Positions 15,337-22,578 of a DNA stretch of 36,909 nucleotides are shown piece after piece; positions within the stretch are counted from its first letter, which is position 1; each line of letters opens with the position of its first letter. This DNA comes from Candidatus Ozemibacteraceae bacterium (GTDB lineage Bacteria; Muiribacteriota; Ozemobacteria; Ozemobacterales; Ozemobacteraceae), in assembly GCA_937998695.1 (NCBI GenBank), contig CALLCO010000009.1:1-36909 (forward strand), read 5' to 3'. Under the pieces are notes generated by a model, which made no database searches, was not told where the DNA came from, and saw only the letters and a program-made list of their open reading frames with translations. The translations under genes and the position numbers were made by a program.

Positions 15337-17322
15337 TTACTGGGCGTTCTTGGCCTTGAGGGTCTCGTATTCGGCCTTCGCCTTGTTCATTTCCTGGGCG
15401 ACCTTCATGGCATCCGACTGGCGGCCCTGCGCCAGGAGCTCATTATAGAGCCGATAGAGTTCCTGGTACTTGGCATAGGCCAGCTGGACTTCGGAGGCGT
15501 AGGTGCCGATGGGTTCGGCATCGCCAGCGATGGTGACGGCGGGGGTGGAGGCCTGATTGCCGGAGACCGGGATCTCGGAGCCACCGGCCACCGCGCCGAT
15601 GCCGACGCTGCCAGTCACTTGGCCCGCATCACCCAGCGGATTGGAGCCGACCGGCATGGCGATCGAGCCGAAGCCGGAGCCACCCTTGCCGAACAGGCCA
15701 GCGATCTTGTGGGCGACCCAGTTGCCGAGCATACCACCGGCGATACCACCGATGATGGTGCCGAACGGGGGGAAGATCATGGAGCCCAGCATGGTGCCGA
15801 GCACGGAGCCGACGGTCTGGCCACCGACGCCGACCCAGTCGATGCGCTTGAAGGCTTCCTTGATGCTGAACCGGCCGTTCTTCAGGTCGCCGGCGAGGTA
15901 GGCACCCATGGAGCCGCCGACGATCGAGCCGAAGGTGGGGGCGAGGGCGGAGAGGACACCACCGACGACGGGCACGGCGCTCAGGAAGGGGACGAAGAAG
16001 CTGCCGGCCGCGGCGCCGGTCACGGAGCCGACCACGCCACCGGCGAACTCGGCGGAGGCGACGGTTTTCAGGGCTTTCTTAAGGGAGGGCTTCTCCCCGC
16101 GCATGATCTGCATGCCCAGATCGACGCCGACGGTGATCCCGGCGGTCATCAGGAGGTTCTTGGGGCTGAAGCCGGACTTCAGGCTGTCTTTGACATTCTG
16201 GAAGCCCTGATTGGTCATCTGCTTGCCCGCTTCGTAGCCGGCCTTGAACTTTTCACCGGTCTTGGAGAAGAACCCGGGCTTCTTGGCGCCGGACTGGCTA
16301 GCTTGACCAGCCTGACCAGCCTGCTCGGACTGGGAGACCTGGCCGGACTGGCCGGACTGGCCGCTCTGGCCGGACTGGCCGCTCTGCCCGCTCTGCTCGG
16401 ACTGGCCGCTCTGCCCGGACTGGCCGCTCTGGCCGGAATCACCGGACTGCCCGATCTGGCCAGAATCGCCATTGGCGGGGGTCGGATTGCGCTTGAAGAT
16501 CTTGGCGATCCGGTCTTTGGCGCCGCGCAGCAGGTCACCGATCTTGGAACCGGCGTCCTTGACCCCTTCACCGACTTTGTTGATGCCGTCCTTGGCACCC
16601 TCATAGGTCTTGGTACCGAACTTGTTGCCGGTTTCCTTGCCGCTGTTGAAGCTGTCTTTGATCTTGGAGCCGTAGGAATTCAGCTCGTCCTTGATCCAGG
16701 AGGTGCCGGAGGTCTTGGCCCCGCTCTGGGCGGCGTCAGCCTGCATGGTGGTGGGGGCGGATGGCTGGCCGGCGGCGGCCGCCGTATCAACAGGAGCCGG
16801 GGTCGAGGTCTGGGCGGAGGCGGCGGCGCTGTTGTCAGCGACGGTGCCGAGCGAGCTGGACTGGGAGACCGGAGTGCCCAGCGAGCTCTGGCCCGCGTTG
16901 CTGGAGGCCTGCCCCGCGGTGCTGGACTGCGAGGAGAACACCGAGCTGGAACCACCGGAGCTGGAGGTGGAGCTGGAGGTCGTGGTGGTCTTGGGGGTCT
17001 GGGCGGAAGAACCCGCCGTGGTGGCCGAGGTCCCCGCGGAGGTCGCCGCGGTGCCGGCCGAGCCGCCACCGAAGATGAGCTTCATGTACTGGCTCATCTC
17101 GAGGGCCACGGGTTTGCCATCTATATACCGCACGTTGTAGTGGACGACCTGGGTGCCCTGCCGGACGGAGACCCACTGACCGGGGGTGACCGCAATGTTC
17201 TGGCCGCCGACGTTCACGTTGATCGCTTCGAAGGCCGCGAAGAGAGGCGCTTCGAGCGCGAACGAGGCGAGCAGGACCAGAGCCATGACCTTGGAGAGCC
17301 GTTTGAGCGTCTGATTCCTCAT
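15337..17322 (-). CDS. Exported Gly-Gln-Ser repeat protein with glycine-rich hydrophobic core, function unknown
   Basis: 661 aa. It has a signal peptide (about 1-30; SKVMALVLLASFALEAPLFA) and a small N-terminal domain (30-85; VGGQNIAVTPGQWVSVRQGT). A Ser/Thr/Ala/Gly linker (85-200) and a charged, amphipathic Lys/Gly region (205-275; GAKDGINKVGEGVKDAGSK) follow. A low-complexity GQSGQS tract spans about 284-340. The core (about 375-560) has repeated hydrophobic, Gly-spaced segments (FAGGVVGSVTGAAAG, TIIGGIAGGMLGNW) of glycine-zipper type, likely membrane-inserting or oligomerising. A helical tail (about 610-661; YAKYQELYRLYNELLAQ) ends it. Its own promoter, G-rich leader and terminator mark a single-gene unit. 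Surface adhesin, channel or structural protein are all possible; no family was recognised. Confidence 0.8.
   Translation of the reverse strand: MRNQTLKRLSKVMALVLLASFALEAPLFAAFEAINVNVGGQNIAVTPGQWVSVRQGTQVVHYNVRYIDGKPVALEMSQYMKLIFGGGSAGTAATSAGTSATTAGSSAQTPKTTTTSSSTSSSGGSSSVFSSQSSTAGQASSNAGQSSLGTPVSQSSSLGTVADNSAAASAQTSTPAPVDTAAAAGQPSAPTTMQADAAQSGAKTSGTSWIKDELNSYGSKIKDSFNSGKETGNKFGTKTYEGAKDGINKVGEGVKDAGSKIGDLLRGAKDRIAKIFKRNPTPANGDSGQIGQSGDSGQSGQSGQSGQSEQSGQSGQSGQSGQSGQSGQVSQSEQAGQAGQASQSGAKKPGFFSKTGEKFKAGYEAGKQMTNQGFQNVKDSLKSGFSPKNLLMTAGITVGVDLGMQIMRGEKPSLKKALKTVASAEFAGGVVGSVTGAAAGSFFVPFLSAVPVVGGVLSALAPTFGSIVGGSMGAYLAGDLKNGRFSIKEAFKRIDWVGVGGQTVGSVLGTMLGSMIFPPFGTIIGGIAGGMLGNWVAHKIAGLFGKGGSGFGSIAMPVGSNPLGDAGQVTGSVGIGAVAGGSEIPVSGNQASTPAVTIAGDAEPIGTYASEVQLAYAKYQELYRLYNELLAQGRQSDAMKVAQEMNKAKAEYETLKAKNAQ
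16288..16470 (-). repeat. In-gene Ser-Gly-Gln-Ser coding repeats
   Basis: Imperfect tandem 9-nt units (plus strand GACTGGCCG and variants GCTCTGCCG, GACTGCCCG) encode consecutive Gly-Gln-Ser triplets, with occasional Glu, Val or Ala substitutions. Unit number probably varies by slippage. Confidence 0.75.
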
Positions 17323-17335
17323 ACTGATTACTCCT

Positions 17336-17480
17336 GAGCTTGGTATACCCGATAACCCGTTGAACTACCCGCGAACCCATTGAGAACCGAAGGACCTAAC
17401 CCAATTTTTCACCCAATAACCCTTACCCGGAACAGAAACCTTACCCGAAAAACCCCAGGTGTACCCAACACCTTGTCGTC
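17336..17480 (-). promoter_or_regulatory. G-triplet-rich 5' leader of the repeat-protein gene
   Basis: Read on the minus strand, the roughly 150-nt leader between promoter and ATG carries about eleven GGG(T) runs, about every 6-20 nt. Examples are CGGGTAAGG twice and GGGTTAT twice. Two sets of four runs (plus-strand ranges about 17345-17380 and 17402-17432) fit a relaxed quadruplex pattern with loops of 3-9 nt. The last GGGTATACC precedes the ribosome site CAGGAG. Role unknown: an RNA quadruplex, a multi-site protein binding region, or both. Confidence 0.45.
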
Positions 17481-17481
17481 A

Positions 17482-17509
17482 ATTATAACAGACGTTCGGA
17501 AATCCGCAA
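17482..17509 (-). promoter_or_regulatory. Promoter of the Gly-Gln-Ser repeat protein gene
   Basis: A perfect TATAAT (17482-17487) lies 16 nt downstream of TTGCGG (17504-17509) on the minus strand, about 160 nt before the ATG. Confidence 0.65.
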
Positions 17510-17615
17510 TGGCCAGGGGCGGGAATTCTGAGTGTTTTGTCGGTTTAGTATGACTCCTGTATTTGAAACATCCACCCTAGGGCCGGATTCGCCGGAGAAC
17601 ACACATGGAGCAGGC

Positions 17616-17749
17616 CGGATCGGTCCGAAGGCGAGGCCGAATCGACGTCCCGCGAGGCCGGGTTAGCCTCGCGCCTCGCAGATCGCCAGGGATGGCGATT
17701 CTGCGAGGTTCGGACGACGAATCGAGCCGAACCCGAGGCCACCGATCCG
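17616..17749. repeat. Hairpin-rich element closed by 9-bp inverted repeats
   Basis: Outer arms CGGATCGGT (17616-17624) and ACCGATCCG (17741-17749) enclose three consecutive stems: CGCGAGGC/GCCTCGCG (17651-17658/17666-17673), a 15-bp stem with one bulge (17674-17688/17693-17708, GGGA loop), and GGTTCGG/CCGAACC (17707-17713/17727-17733). It may be a structured RNA or a REP/MITE-type element; no promoter or protein was found. Confidence 0.4.
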
Positions 17750-18425
17750 AGCCTGCGGAATGGTGTCTGGAGGCGAACCCGGCCCCAGGGCTCGGCAAAC
17801 GACGGTTGTCATGGAGGGGAACGGTATTCCCTGGAGGCGTGGACGGGTCGGGCTGGCGAACCGGCCTGGCGTTGGGAGTGGCCTGCGGAGCGGATTCCGG
17901 TCTCTTGAATCTGGTTCCTTCGGGCCCGCGAGCGAGGGCTGGGGACCACGACGAGGGCGAGGATGAGAGAGGAACGATGGCCGCGACGGGCCATAGGGCT
18001 GGGGATATAGGGCTCGGCGTGATGATGCTGGTGATGACCGTGGTTTTCTGTCTTCCATTTGGGTTGTGACTAATACGAGAGATGCCCAAAACCTGTACCC
18101 TTTCTAGGGATACAGACCTCAGGGGATGGGCGGAAGTTGGTTCCCCTCCCAGAACTCCCCTTCTCGCCAGCCAGTCAGGGTGGGGGAGGCGGTGGTTACC
18201 GCTGATCCATTTCGGATGGAAGTTGGCAGTCGGGGACCCGTTGTATCAAAGGCGGTTTGCGGAGGAGGGGACATGAAGATGGCCGCCGTCGCGGAAAGCA
18301 GGCGAATGAGGCAAGATACGTCTTTCGATGGAAACGTAGAACCCGAAAGGAATCGGGTTGGCGAAGAAGACCGTGCCAAATAGGACGCCGGGGCCGATTC
18401 GGGCGGAACCATTCAGGTTGGGAAT

Positions 18426-18545
18426 GAGCCTGTTGCATGAATCGGTTTTTTGTTCGTCGTGTACATAACGCTATTGATCTGATCGGCATCTCCGAATGGA
18501 CGGTACATGAAAATGGGCTGTTTTGGGCATTCGCGCAACAGGCTC
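18426..18545. mobile_element. MITE-like element, 120 bp, with terminal inverted repeats and 4-bp target duplication
   Basis: The ends GAGCCTGTTGC (18426-18436) and GCAACAGGCTC (18535-18545) are perfect 11-bp inverted repeats; extended to 17 bp they match at 15. The element is flanked on both sides by GAAT (18422-18425 and 18546-18549), as expected for a target-site duplication. It has no room for a transposase, so it would be moved in trans by an IS with matching ends. The family is not assigned. Confidence 0.6.
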
Positions 18546-18941
18546 GAATGGGAAAAAAATCACAATAAATAGTGATTGACGGGACGAGTTGACAGGTTCT
18601 GACTCTTGCCATCCCGGAGAACCGATCTGTCCAGAGCTGGTTCCTCGACGGCCATGGTCTTCGACATGCTGTTGCCCCTGCCTCCCTCTCAACTCCGCTA
18701 GGAGAAGGAATATGAGAGAAACTGGAGCTGGCGTTTTGATGTGGGGCAGTTGAGGGTGTGGCCTGAGGATGCGCTCTCGTGCTGGCTTCCGGATATGAGA
18801 GTGGCGCCTCAGGTACATCCGCAGTTCGCCAGGATCGTGAAACGAACGTCGTCGGCCAGGGCGAGGGCGGACGCGACCACGGTGCAGGAGGATCCCCGCG
18901 GGCACATGATCCTGGCGCACCATGAAGGAAGAGGGCGCATC

Positions 18942-18971
18942 TTGACAAGTCGCTAAAAAAAGTGCTTTAAT
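18942..18971 (+). promoter_or_regulatory. Promoter of the hydrogenase operon
   Basis: A perfect TTGACA (18942-18947), an 18-nt spacer containing seven A, then TTTAAT (18966-18971). The start codon of hydC is 23 nt downstream of the -10. GGAGG lies in between. Confidence 0.75.
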
Positions 18972-18993
18972 TCACAATGGAGGCGCCGCCGAC

Positions 18994-19479
18994 ATGGCCG
19001 ATCAGTTCGAAACGGTTCGCGGGATCATCGCGCGGTTCCATCAAGATCGGAACCATCTGATCCAGGCCATGTACGAGATCCAGGACAGCCTCGGGTACAT
19101 CTCCGATCCCATCATGGCGATGGTCGCCGAGGGGTTCGGGATCGCCAAGAGCGAAGTGGCTGGGGTGGCGACCTTCTATCCCCACTTCCAATTGAAGGCC
19201 AAGGCCAGGTTCGTCATCCGGTGCTGCTCGGGTGTGGTGTGCGAGATCTGTGGCAACGCCGACCTGCGCGAGGCCGTTCGAAAAGCTCTGCGAATCAAAG
19301 ATGGGGAAATGACCCGGGACGGGATGTTCCTGCTGAAGGTCGGCGGGTGCCTCGGGGCCTGCGACAAGGCTCCCGCCATGATGATCAATGAAACTCTGTA
19401 CGGCGGGTTACGCCCGGAGGATATTCCCGACCTGCTGCAGCGGGTTGCCCGGCGGGAGTTGGCTGGAGGGAAGGCATGA
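18994..19479 (+). CDS. hydC: NuoE-like [2Fe-2S] subunit of NADH-linked [FeFe]-hydrogenase
   Basis: 161 aa, thioredoxin-like ferredoxin of the NuoE/HydC family, passing electrons between the FMN subunit HydB and the hydrogenase subunit. A helical N-terminal part (IIARFHQDRNHLIQAMYEIQ, GYISDPIMAMVAEGF) precedes the cluster domain. The four ligands are visible as C-x4-C (CSGVVC) and C-x3-C (CLGAC in VGGCLGACDKAPAMMIN). First gene of the operon; its TGA overlaps the ATG of hydB (ATGA). Because hydB and hydA follow, a hydrogenase role is far more likely than complex I or formate dehydrogenase. Confidence 0.92.
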   Translation: MADQFETVRGIIARFHQDRNHLIQAMYEIQDSLGYISDPIMAMVAEGFGIAKSEVAGVATFYPHFQLKAKARFVIRCCSGVVCEICGNADLREAVRKALRIKDGEMTRDGMFLLKVGGCLGACDKAPAMMINETLYGGLRPEDIPDLLQRVARRELAGGKA

Positions 19480-20804
19480 GCCAGCCCCTGCCTCGTCCGC
19501 TGCTCGACCATCTTTCCCAGCCGGGCCTCGATTCGTGGGAAGGCTATCGAAAGGCCGGGGGAGGGAAGGCTCTCGAGAAAGCGCTGACGGGCTCGACCCC
19601 GGAGGGCGTGCGGGCGGACATCCTGGCGTCGGGGTTACGGGGCCGCGGCGGGAGCGCCTTTCCGACCGGCGAAAAGCTCGAAGCCGTGGCGCGGGCAGGC
19701 GGTCCTCCCCGGTACGTCTTGATGAACGGCGAGGAAGGTGGCCCGGGCGGCTTCAAGGACCGGTATCTGCTGGAAGGCAGCCCCTTCCTCATTCTCGAAG
19801 GTCTGCTCCTGGCTGGATTCGCCAGTGAGGCGGGGCATGGTATCTGCGTCATCCGGCGCAGCGCCCCGGAGGCGTTGGGACGGTTCCGGCGGTCGGTTGA
19901 GCAGTTGCGGGCGGCGGGATGGCTCGGAGCTGACATCATGGGCAGCGGCTTCTCCTTCGATCTGACGGTCGAGATCGGGGCGGGGGTCTTCTGTTGTGGG
20001 GAAGAAACGGCTCTTCTGGAATCCGTCCAGGGGCGGCGCGGTCACCCCCATCCCCGGCCGCCATATCCATCCGAACAGGGTTTCCAGGGGTGCCCCACCT
20101 TCGTGGCCAATGTCGAAACCTTGGCCAATCTGCCCCTGATCGTCGATCGTGGGCCGGAGTGGTTCCGTGGGATCGGGTTGGCTGACGAACCCGGGACGCG
20201 GTTGTTCGGCGTCAGTGGGCACGTCAAGGTCCCTGGGGTGTACGAGGTCCCGACCGGAACCCCGGTAGGGGATGTCCTGGCTCTGGCGGGCGGGCCCCGC
20301 GATGGCGAGCGCTTCGCCGCGGTCCTCCCCGGGGGGGCGGTTTCGGCTTTCCTGCCCGCCGATGCGCTGGACACGCCTCTCGCCGCGGATTCCCTCGCCG
20401 CCCGTGGCAGCTGCCTGGGGTCGGGGGCGATCATCGCGTTTTCCGACCGGTGCTGCTTCGTGCAGGTGGCGCAGCGGTTGGCGGCGTTCTTTGAACAGGA
20501 GTCCTGCGGCAAGTGCACCCCCTGCCGGGAAGGCACGAAAAAGCTGCGGGAAATGCTGGAAAGCGTATCCAGCGCCAAACGCAAGAACGGAAGCGAGCCG
20601 CGGCGGGGGGCCGGCAAGGAAGTGCCGCCGCCCCGCCCGGCCGCCATCCTGCCGCTGCTGATCGAAACCCTGGCCCGGACATCCGCCTGCGGCCTGGGCC
20701 GGGCGGTGGGCACGGCGATCGGCAGCGCCCTGACCCTGTTTCCTGACGAGTTCGCCGCCCACTTCCAGCGGCACGAATGTCCCAAGCACGTCTGCTGGAG
20801 CTGA
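19476..20804 (+). CDS. hydB: NuoF-like FMN/NADH-binding subunit of the hydrogenase, short form
   Basis: 442 aa. It oxidises or reduces NAD(H) through FMN. The glycine-rich nucleotide site (LRGRGGSAFPTGEK, about residues 53-66) and NuoF signature (YVLMNGEEGGPGGFKDR) are present. The SLBB-type middle domain (SGHVKVPGVYEVPTGTP) is followed by the [4Fe-4S] motif SCGKCTPCREG, with the fourth Cys in SACGLGRA. HydB of bifurcating enzymes is about 600 aa, with an N-terminal [2Fe-2S] domain and a C-terminal two-cluster ferredoxin domain; both are absent here. A roughly 25-residue Arg/Pro/Gly-rich insertion separates the CxxCxxC group from the fourth Cys. It ends 4 nt before hydA. Confidence 0.92.
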   Translation: MSQPLPRPLLDHLSQPGLDSWEGYRKAGGGKALEKALTGSTPEGVRADILASGLRGRGGSAFPTGEKLEAVARAGGPPRYVLMNGEEGGPGGFKDRYLLEGSPFLILEGLLLAGFASEAGHGICVIRRSAPEALGRFRRSVEQLRAAGWLGADIMGSGFSFDLTVEIGAGVFCCGEETALLESVQGRRGHPHPRPPYPSEQGFQGCPTFVANVETLANLPLIVDRGPEWFRGIGLADEPGTRLFGVSGHVKVPGVYEVPTGTPVGDVLALAGGPRDGERFAAVLPGGAVSAFLPADALDTPLAADSLAARGSCLGSGAIIAFSDRCCFVQVAQRLAAFFEQESCGKCTPCREGTKKLREMLESVSSAKRKNGSEPRRGAGKEVPPPRPAAILPLLIETLARTSACGLGRAVGTAIGSALTLFPDEFAAHFQRHECPKHVCWS

Positions 20805-20808
20805 AGCG

Positions 20809-22560
20809 ATGATGACCGGACGGGGTGGGGCGGAAGTGAACCTGGTGCTGAACGGGTTTCCCCTACGGGTGCCGGCGGGCACCACCATCCTCGAGGCGGC
20901 CCGGCGGATCCATGTCACCATTCCCCGGCTGTGCTCCCTTCCCGGGCGCGAACATCACGGGTCGTGCCGGGTCTGCGTGGTCGAGGTGAGGGGGCGGGAT
21001 GATTTGCTGCCTGCCTGTGAGACCGCCGTGACGGAGGGGATGGTCGTCGAGACCAATTCACCGGTGGTACGCCGAACCCGACGCATGTTGGTCGAGTTGC
21101 TGCTGGCCAGCCATCCCGAGGACTGCAACACCTGCGACCGCAGCCGGATCTGCGAACTGCGTCGGCTCGCCCACGAGACCGGCATCCGGACCCGGTACTT
21201 CGAACGTGGCCCCAAGGAAGGGTTCTTCCCCGACGTCACCCACCCCTCGATCGTCCGCGATCCCAACAAGTGCCTGCTGTGCGGCCGGTGCGTCCACATC
21301 TGCCGCGAGGTGCAGACGGTCGAGGCCATCGGCTTCATGGGGCGCGGGGGGCAGACCCAGGTGGCCAGCCCCTTCGCCGGTGGCCTGGGGGCGTCGCCCT
21401 GCGTGGGGTGCGGGCAGTGCGTGCTGTCCTGCCCGGTCGGGGCTTTGCATGAGCAGCACGATCTCGATGCCATCTGGGATGTCCTGGCCGACCCCACCCG
21501 GACGGTGATCGCCCAGGTGGCGCCCGCCACCCGGGTCTCGTTGGGGGAGGAGTTCGACCAGCCGCCGGGGACGGCGCTGACCGGCCAGATCGTGGCCGCC
21601 CTGCGCCGCCTGGGGTTCCGGTACGTCTTCGACACCAGTTTCGCCGCCGACCTCGTGGCGCTGGAGGAAGGACACGAACTGATCAGCCGGCTGCAGGGAG
21701 GCGGGCCGCTGCCGCTGATCTCCAGTTGCAGCCCGAGCATGGTCAAGTTCGTCGAGCATTTCTTCCCGGCCCAGCTGCCCCACCTGTCGGTGTGCAAATC
21801 GCCGCAGCAGGCGTTCGGCGCCCTGGCCAAGACCTGGTTGGCCCAGCGGCGGAGTCTCGACCCGTGCCGGGTCGTGGTGATCTCCATCATGCCGTGTACC
21901 GCCAAGAAGTTCGAGGCGGCCCGCCCCGAGATGAAACGGAACGGGGTGCCCGACGTCGATTTCGTGCTGACCAATCGCGAGGTGGCCCGCCTGATCCGCG
22001 AGGCGGGTATCGACTTCGCCGCGCTGCCGGAGGAACCGTTCGATTCTCCGATGGGGAGCGCCTCGGGGCCCGGCACCCTGTTCGGCACCTCGGGCGGCAT
22101 GACCGAGGCGACGCTCGAAACGGTGCGTTCCCTGCTGGGCGGCTCCCCGGTCGGGCCCGAGGAATATGCCCCGCTGCGCGGTCTGGGCGAGGTCAAGCGG
22201 GCCGCCTTTCGGATCGGCGACCGTCTGCTGCCGGTGGCGGTGGCCAGCGGACTGGGCAACGCCCGGGCCCTGCTCGAATCGATCAAGGCGGGCAACCCCG
22301 AAGGGCTGGCCTTCATCGAGCTGATGGGCTGCCCGGGCGGGTGCGTGGGGGGCGGTGGGCAATCGCACGGGACCTCGTTCGAGGTCCGGTCGATGCGTTC
22401 CTCGGCCCTGCACCGGGAGCATCGGGGCCGGCCGATCCGGCGACCGGCCGACAACCCTGCCCTGCAGACGCTCTATGACGAATTTTTAGGCAAACCCGGC
22501 GGCCTGAAGAGCCGTGACATCCTGCAGACTCGCTATTACCCGCGAAGCAAATACTGGTAG
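20809..22560 (+). CDS. hydA: [FeFe]-hydrogenase catalytic subunit, multi-cluster (M3-like)
   Basis: 583 aa, cytoplasmic, reversible H2/proton catalysis. Domains in order: [2Fe-2S] ferredoxin (about 10-85; Cys42, 53, 56, 70), His-Cys3 cluster (HPEDCNTCDRSRIC), two [4Fe-4S] sites (CLLCGRCVHIC, CVGCGQCVLSC), then the H-cluster domain. The L1 motif reads SSCSPSM (305-311) where TSCCPxW is classical. L2 is MPCTAKKFE (361-369) and L3 is ELMGCPGGCVGGGGQ with Cys508 and Cys512. Ser in the second Cys position is, as I recall, common in HydA of multisubunit enzymes; Met for Trp is less usual. The C-terminal small-subunit-like tail ends in RDILQTRYYPRSKYW. GGAG precedes the ATG; hydG follows after 18 nt. 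Confidence 0.95.
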   Translation: MMTGRGGAEVNLVLNGFPLRVPAGTTILEAARRIHVTIPRLCSLPGREHHGSCRVCVVEVRGRDDLLPACETAVTEGMVVETNSPVVRRTRRMLVELLLASHPEDCNTCDRSRICELRRLAHETGIRTRYFERGPKEGFFPDVTHPSIVRDPNKCLLCGRCVHICREVQTVEAIGFMGRGGQTQVASPFAGGLGASPCVGCGQCVLSCPVGALHEQHDLDAIWDVLADPTRTVIAQVAPATRVSLGEEFDQPPGTALTGQIVAALRRLGFRYVFDTSFAADLVALEEGHELISRLQGGGPLPLISSCSPSMVKFVEHFFPAQLPHLSVCKSPQQAFGALAKTWLAQRRSLDPCRVVVISIMPCTAKKFEAARPEMKRNGVPDVDFVLTNREVARLIREAGIDFAALPEEPFDSPMGSASGPGTLFGTSGGMTEATLETVRSLLGGSPVGPEEYAPLRGLGEVKRAAFRIGDRLLPVAVASGLGNARALLESIKAGNPEGLAFIELMGCPGGCVGGGGQSHGTSFEVRSMRSSALHREHRGRPIRRPADNPALQTLYDEFLGKPGGLKSRDILQTRYYPRSKYW

Positions 22561-22578
22561 GGGGAAGGAGAAGCATTC

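Larger units (their letters stand above)
17510..18941. other. 1.4-kb gene-poor region
   Basis: No reading frame here has convincing composition or a recognisable product. The region holds the hairpin-rich element at 17616-17749, a MITE-like insertion at 18426-18545 and smaller inverted repeats, for example CCTGAGG...CCTCAGG (18762-18768/18807-18813) with inner CTCTC/GAGAG. A 36-codon frame at 18273-18383 has a good GGAGGAGG site but no other support. It separates the repeat-protein gene from the hydrogenase operon. Confidence 0.5.

Noticed and set aside
16288-16470. CRISPR-like regular repeat
   Set aside because: The 9-nt periodic units have no unique spacers and translate as Gly-Gln-Ser triplets inside a gene.
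15619-17337. 572-codon plus-strand frame with Gly/Leu/Ala repeats
   Set aside because: It is the mirror of the Gly-Gln-Ser repeat gene, which has signal peptide, ribosome site, promoter and terminator on the minus strand.
17577-18089. Frames of 154-170 codons on both strands in the gene-poor region
   Set aside because: Ser/Arg/Pro-rich, no ribosome sites, and they cross the hairpin element; likely chance.
18273-18383. 36-codon frame after GGAGGAGG
   Set aside because: A good ribosome-site match, but no other evidence; purine-rich sites arise easily in this region.
18196-18948. 250-codon minus-strand frame
   Set aside because: It runs through the MITE-like element and has no coherent protein features.
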